64,000 nt of DNA from NCBI GenBank assembly GCA_965249205.1, contig CBDFLL010000004.1, forward strand, positions 868,001 to 932,000, read 5' to 3'. Below the pieces are notes generated by a model. That model did not search any database, had not been told where the DNA came from, and saw only the letters and a list, made by a program, of their open reading frames with translations. The translations under genes were made by a program, and so were the position numbers. This DNA is from JAQBVV01 sp965249205. GTDB taxonomy: Bacteria > Acidobacteriota > Vicinamibacteria > Vicinamibacterales > UBA2999. Below, in pieces: positions 62,487-64,000 of the stretch. Positions within the stretch are counted from its first letter, which is position 1. Each line of letters begins with the position of its first letter.

Positions 62487-63950
62487 TCACCCTTCTGTCA
62501 CCTCGGCTAGCCTCGCGAGAATCAACCAGTGCCGAGGATGTGGACGTCGCCGCCCCGCCCGAACGTCGACGGCATAAGGCCTTGAGACACCAAGCGCCGC
62601 CGCCACCGTCGAAGCGGGAAGTCTATAGAGCCGAGGCTGGATCCGATCGTAGTAGACCTGCTCGGTGAGCCAGGCGGGCTGGTCAGACGGATTCCACGCT
62701 CGTGCTGCCTGTGTATTCGTCCGCTGTGTTGCAGCGCGGCGTGTTTGCGCGCGCGGGCCCTGCGCGGCAATCCGACCTTGTTCCGCCACTCGACGCATCC
62801 TGTCCGGTGCGGTCTTCGCATCGCACTCTTCACAATACGTGTGCCCCTGTCGACGCGGGGCTCCGCAGACACGACACATCCTCGGTGCAGGTGGGGGCGT
62901 GCCGGCAGCTCGCATCGTCGCACCCTTCGCCGCCCGTCGGTGTGATTGTGTCAACGGTGTCGCCGGTCCAGCTCCACGCCGAGACCTCGTGGTGCCCGTC
63001 CACAAGGCCTTCGCGACTCGTTCCGCCACGGGCGCAATGGCCCGCGCCCACGTCGGTCCGGTTTCAGCGAGGCGTTCCGCGAAGCTGCCCATCAACCGGC
63101 AGATCCCATCGCGCCGCTCGAAGAACCATTCACGGCGGAGGAACTCGCGCGTGAGCCACTGGAGGACATACGCGTCCACCTGTGGGCGCACCGGTTCCAT
63201 GAGGTCGCAGGCTAGGCTGTCTCTGGCTTTCGTGTCTGCATGCAAGAGGCCGAGTCCCGGATCCAGGCCAAGCGCGGTGGCCGCCAACCGTACTTCGGAT
63301 TCCAGTATCGCGTAGAGATAGTTCAGCATCGCGTTCGGCGGGTTGATGGACAACCTGGGCGAGCCTGTCAAGGGCGAGCGCCGAGCACCGAACGTTCGCC
63401 AGTGTTCCGGTACGCGTGGCAGGTCCTTGCTGGGAAACGCGACCGGAAGTGCTCGCCAGCACGACCAGTACGCTAGCGCCGCCTGCGATTCAATAAAGCG
63501 AATCGCCTCAGTGGTTTTAGCCCGAGATAATCCGTCGCGAGATGCAGTGATCGCCTGGGCGGCAGAGGCGTGGCCCATGACCTCACCCGCGATCCGCGCC
63601 TGTTCAACCAACTTGTGATCGATCAGATCGCGCATGATCGGAATCGCCCCGCCCGAGTGATGCGCGAGGGCTTGAGCACGGCGCAACCGCGCATCATTCG
63701 GTCCCGCCGGACCGGTCGCGAGCAAAACCGACCCATCGCGGTCGAGCATCACGAACGCAGCCTTCTGATCGGCAAGCCAGCGGAGCGCCGCCAGCGAGAC
63801 CATGCCATCAGCCCCGATGACGACGAGACGCCGAAGACCATGCCGCACGCGCGGGAAGCGGGCCTGTCGCCGCGCGGGACCCACGCCATCCTCGACAACG
63901 AGATGACCACGATTGACACGGACGCTGATGCCGTAGCCATACAGCGTCAC
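62487..63950 (-). CDS. cas1: Solo Cas1-family integrase with zinc ribbon and HTH tail
   Basis: 487 residues from the GTG at 63950, but the frame stays open to the window edge, so the true start may be further right. Residues 1-330 are Cas1: GHLVVEDG, RRLVVIGADGMVSLAALRWLAD, then NPPNAMLNYLYAILESEVRL (catalytic Glu), GLGLLHADTKARDS (catalytic His) and LACDLMEPVRPQVDAYVL (catalytic acid). After a linker come a four-cysteine ribbon, CRVCGAPRRQGHTYCEEC, and an HTH-like end (ASTVAAALGVSRPYAVDVRAG). There is no cas2, effector or CRISPR array in the window. It faces the split ATPase gene, 179 bases apart. Confidence 0.88.
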   Translation of the reverse strand: MTLYGYGISVRVNRGHLVVEDGVGPARRQARFPRVRHGLRRLVVIGADGMVSLAALRWLADQKAAFVMLDRDGSVLLATGPAGPNDARLRRAQALAHHSGGAIPIMRDLIDHKLVEQARIAGEVMGHASAAQAITASRDGLSRAKTTEAIRFIESQAALAYWSCWRALPVAFPSKDLPRVPEHWRTFGARRSPLTGSPRLSINPPNAMLNYLYAILESEVRLAATALGLDPGLGLLHADTKARDSLACDLMEPVRPQVDAYVLQWLTREFLRREWFFERRDGICRLMGSFAERLAETGPTWARAIAPVAERVAKALWTGTTRSRRGAGPATPLTQSHRRAAKGATMRAAGTPPPAPRMCRVCGAPRRQGHTYCEECDAKTAPDRMRRVAEQGRIAAQGPRAQTRRAATQRTNTQAARAWNPSDQPAWLTEQVYYDRIQPRLYRLPASTVAAALGVSRPYAVDVRAGRRRPHPRHWLILARLAEVTEG

Positions 63951-64000
63951 GATGCCGCGACTGGGCGTAAGTCCTCGCGGAACATGCAGGGGTGAATTGA

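Noticed and set aside
63971..63999. A 29-base string (GTCCTCGCGGAACATGCAGG followed by GGTGAATTG) resembling type I-E CRISPR repeats
   Set aside because: Only one copy is in the window, at the very edge, and the Cas1 frame stays open through it (reading NSPLHVPRGLTPSRGIV before the GTG), so it is more likely coding. Sequence to the right would settle it.

Overview
The window is GC-rich bacterial chromosome with dense, often overlapping genes (ATGA, GTGA and TGATG junctions), many secreted proteins with outer-membrane partners, and several families of short mobile repeats. The gene set (coproheme decarboxylase HemQ, FabI, an HD-GYP/GGDEF hybrid, a subtilisin with an NIVW-repeat tail, a solo Cas1 with zinc-ribbon and HTH tail) suggests an environmental Acidobacteriota, possibly Vicinamibacteria. 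That is inferred from gene content only; there is no rRNA or tRNA in the window.

Layout. 1-5517: a metal-linked cluster with a ZIP permease (cut by the window edge) and multicopper oxidase, a divergent DtxR/MntR-type regulator, an outer-membrane barrel, a CuA-type cupredoxin and a frameshifted di-haem oxidoreductase. Matching palindromes lie before the oxidase and the barrel genes. 5518-9795: HAD phosphatase, QueD-like enzyme, and a deoxyhypusine-synthase-like / DUF5615 / NagA operon. 9926-15921: an enhancer-binding regulator, a subtilase with 23 decapeptide repeats and a c-di-GMP hybrid. 16108-28699: arginine biosynthesis. argR, a degenerate ArgG-like gene and argH run left; argC-B-D-A-J-F run right from a shared promoter overlapped by an ARG-box-like palindrome. 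A normal long-type argG lies nearby at 16108. 29023-36240: PxpA, an orphan DGQHR protein, FTR1 iron permease, an exported methyltransferase-like protein, HemQ, aspartokinase and exonuclease III. 36334-52917: an IS5-like element, desaturase plus two-component pair, a TIGR00300-type ornithine-catabolic enzyme, rhodanese, MsrA, RluA, several broken genes, an ECF sigma factor, DinB protein, an IS481 element and a BASS transporter. 53067-55711: barrel protein and thermolysin-like protease.

56668-64000 is the most unusual part. It looks like a defence island: an HNH endonuclease gene, a HEPN/AbiU2-like gene and a large GHKL ATPase gene in one direction, with a solo Cas1 facing them. The HNH gene is split by an IS5-like element (the inverted twin of the copy at 36334) and the ATPase gene by an IS1595-like element. 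In both cases removing the element plus one target duplication restores the reading frame exactly, so the insertions look recent.

Small non-autonomous repeats with CTAG-containing ends recur throughout and very often sit on the TAG stop codon of a neighbouring gene. Single-base frameshifts or an in-frame stop break four cellular genes (4305, 46074, 47252, 50278) and the IS1595 transposase; decay and assembly error cannot be told apart from sequence alone.
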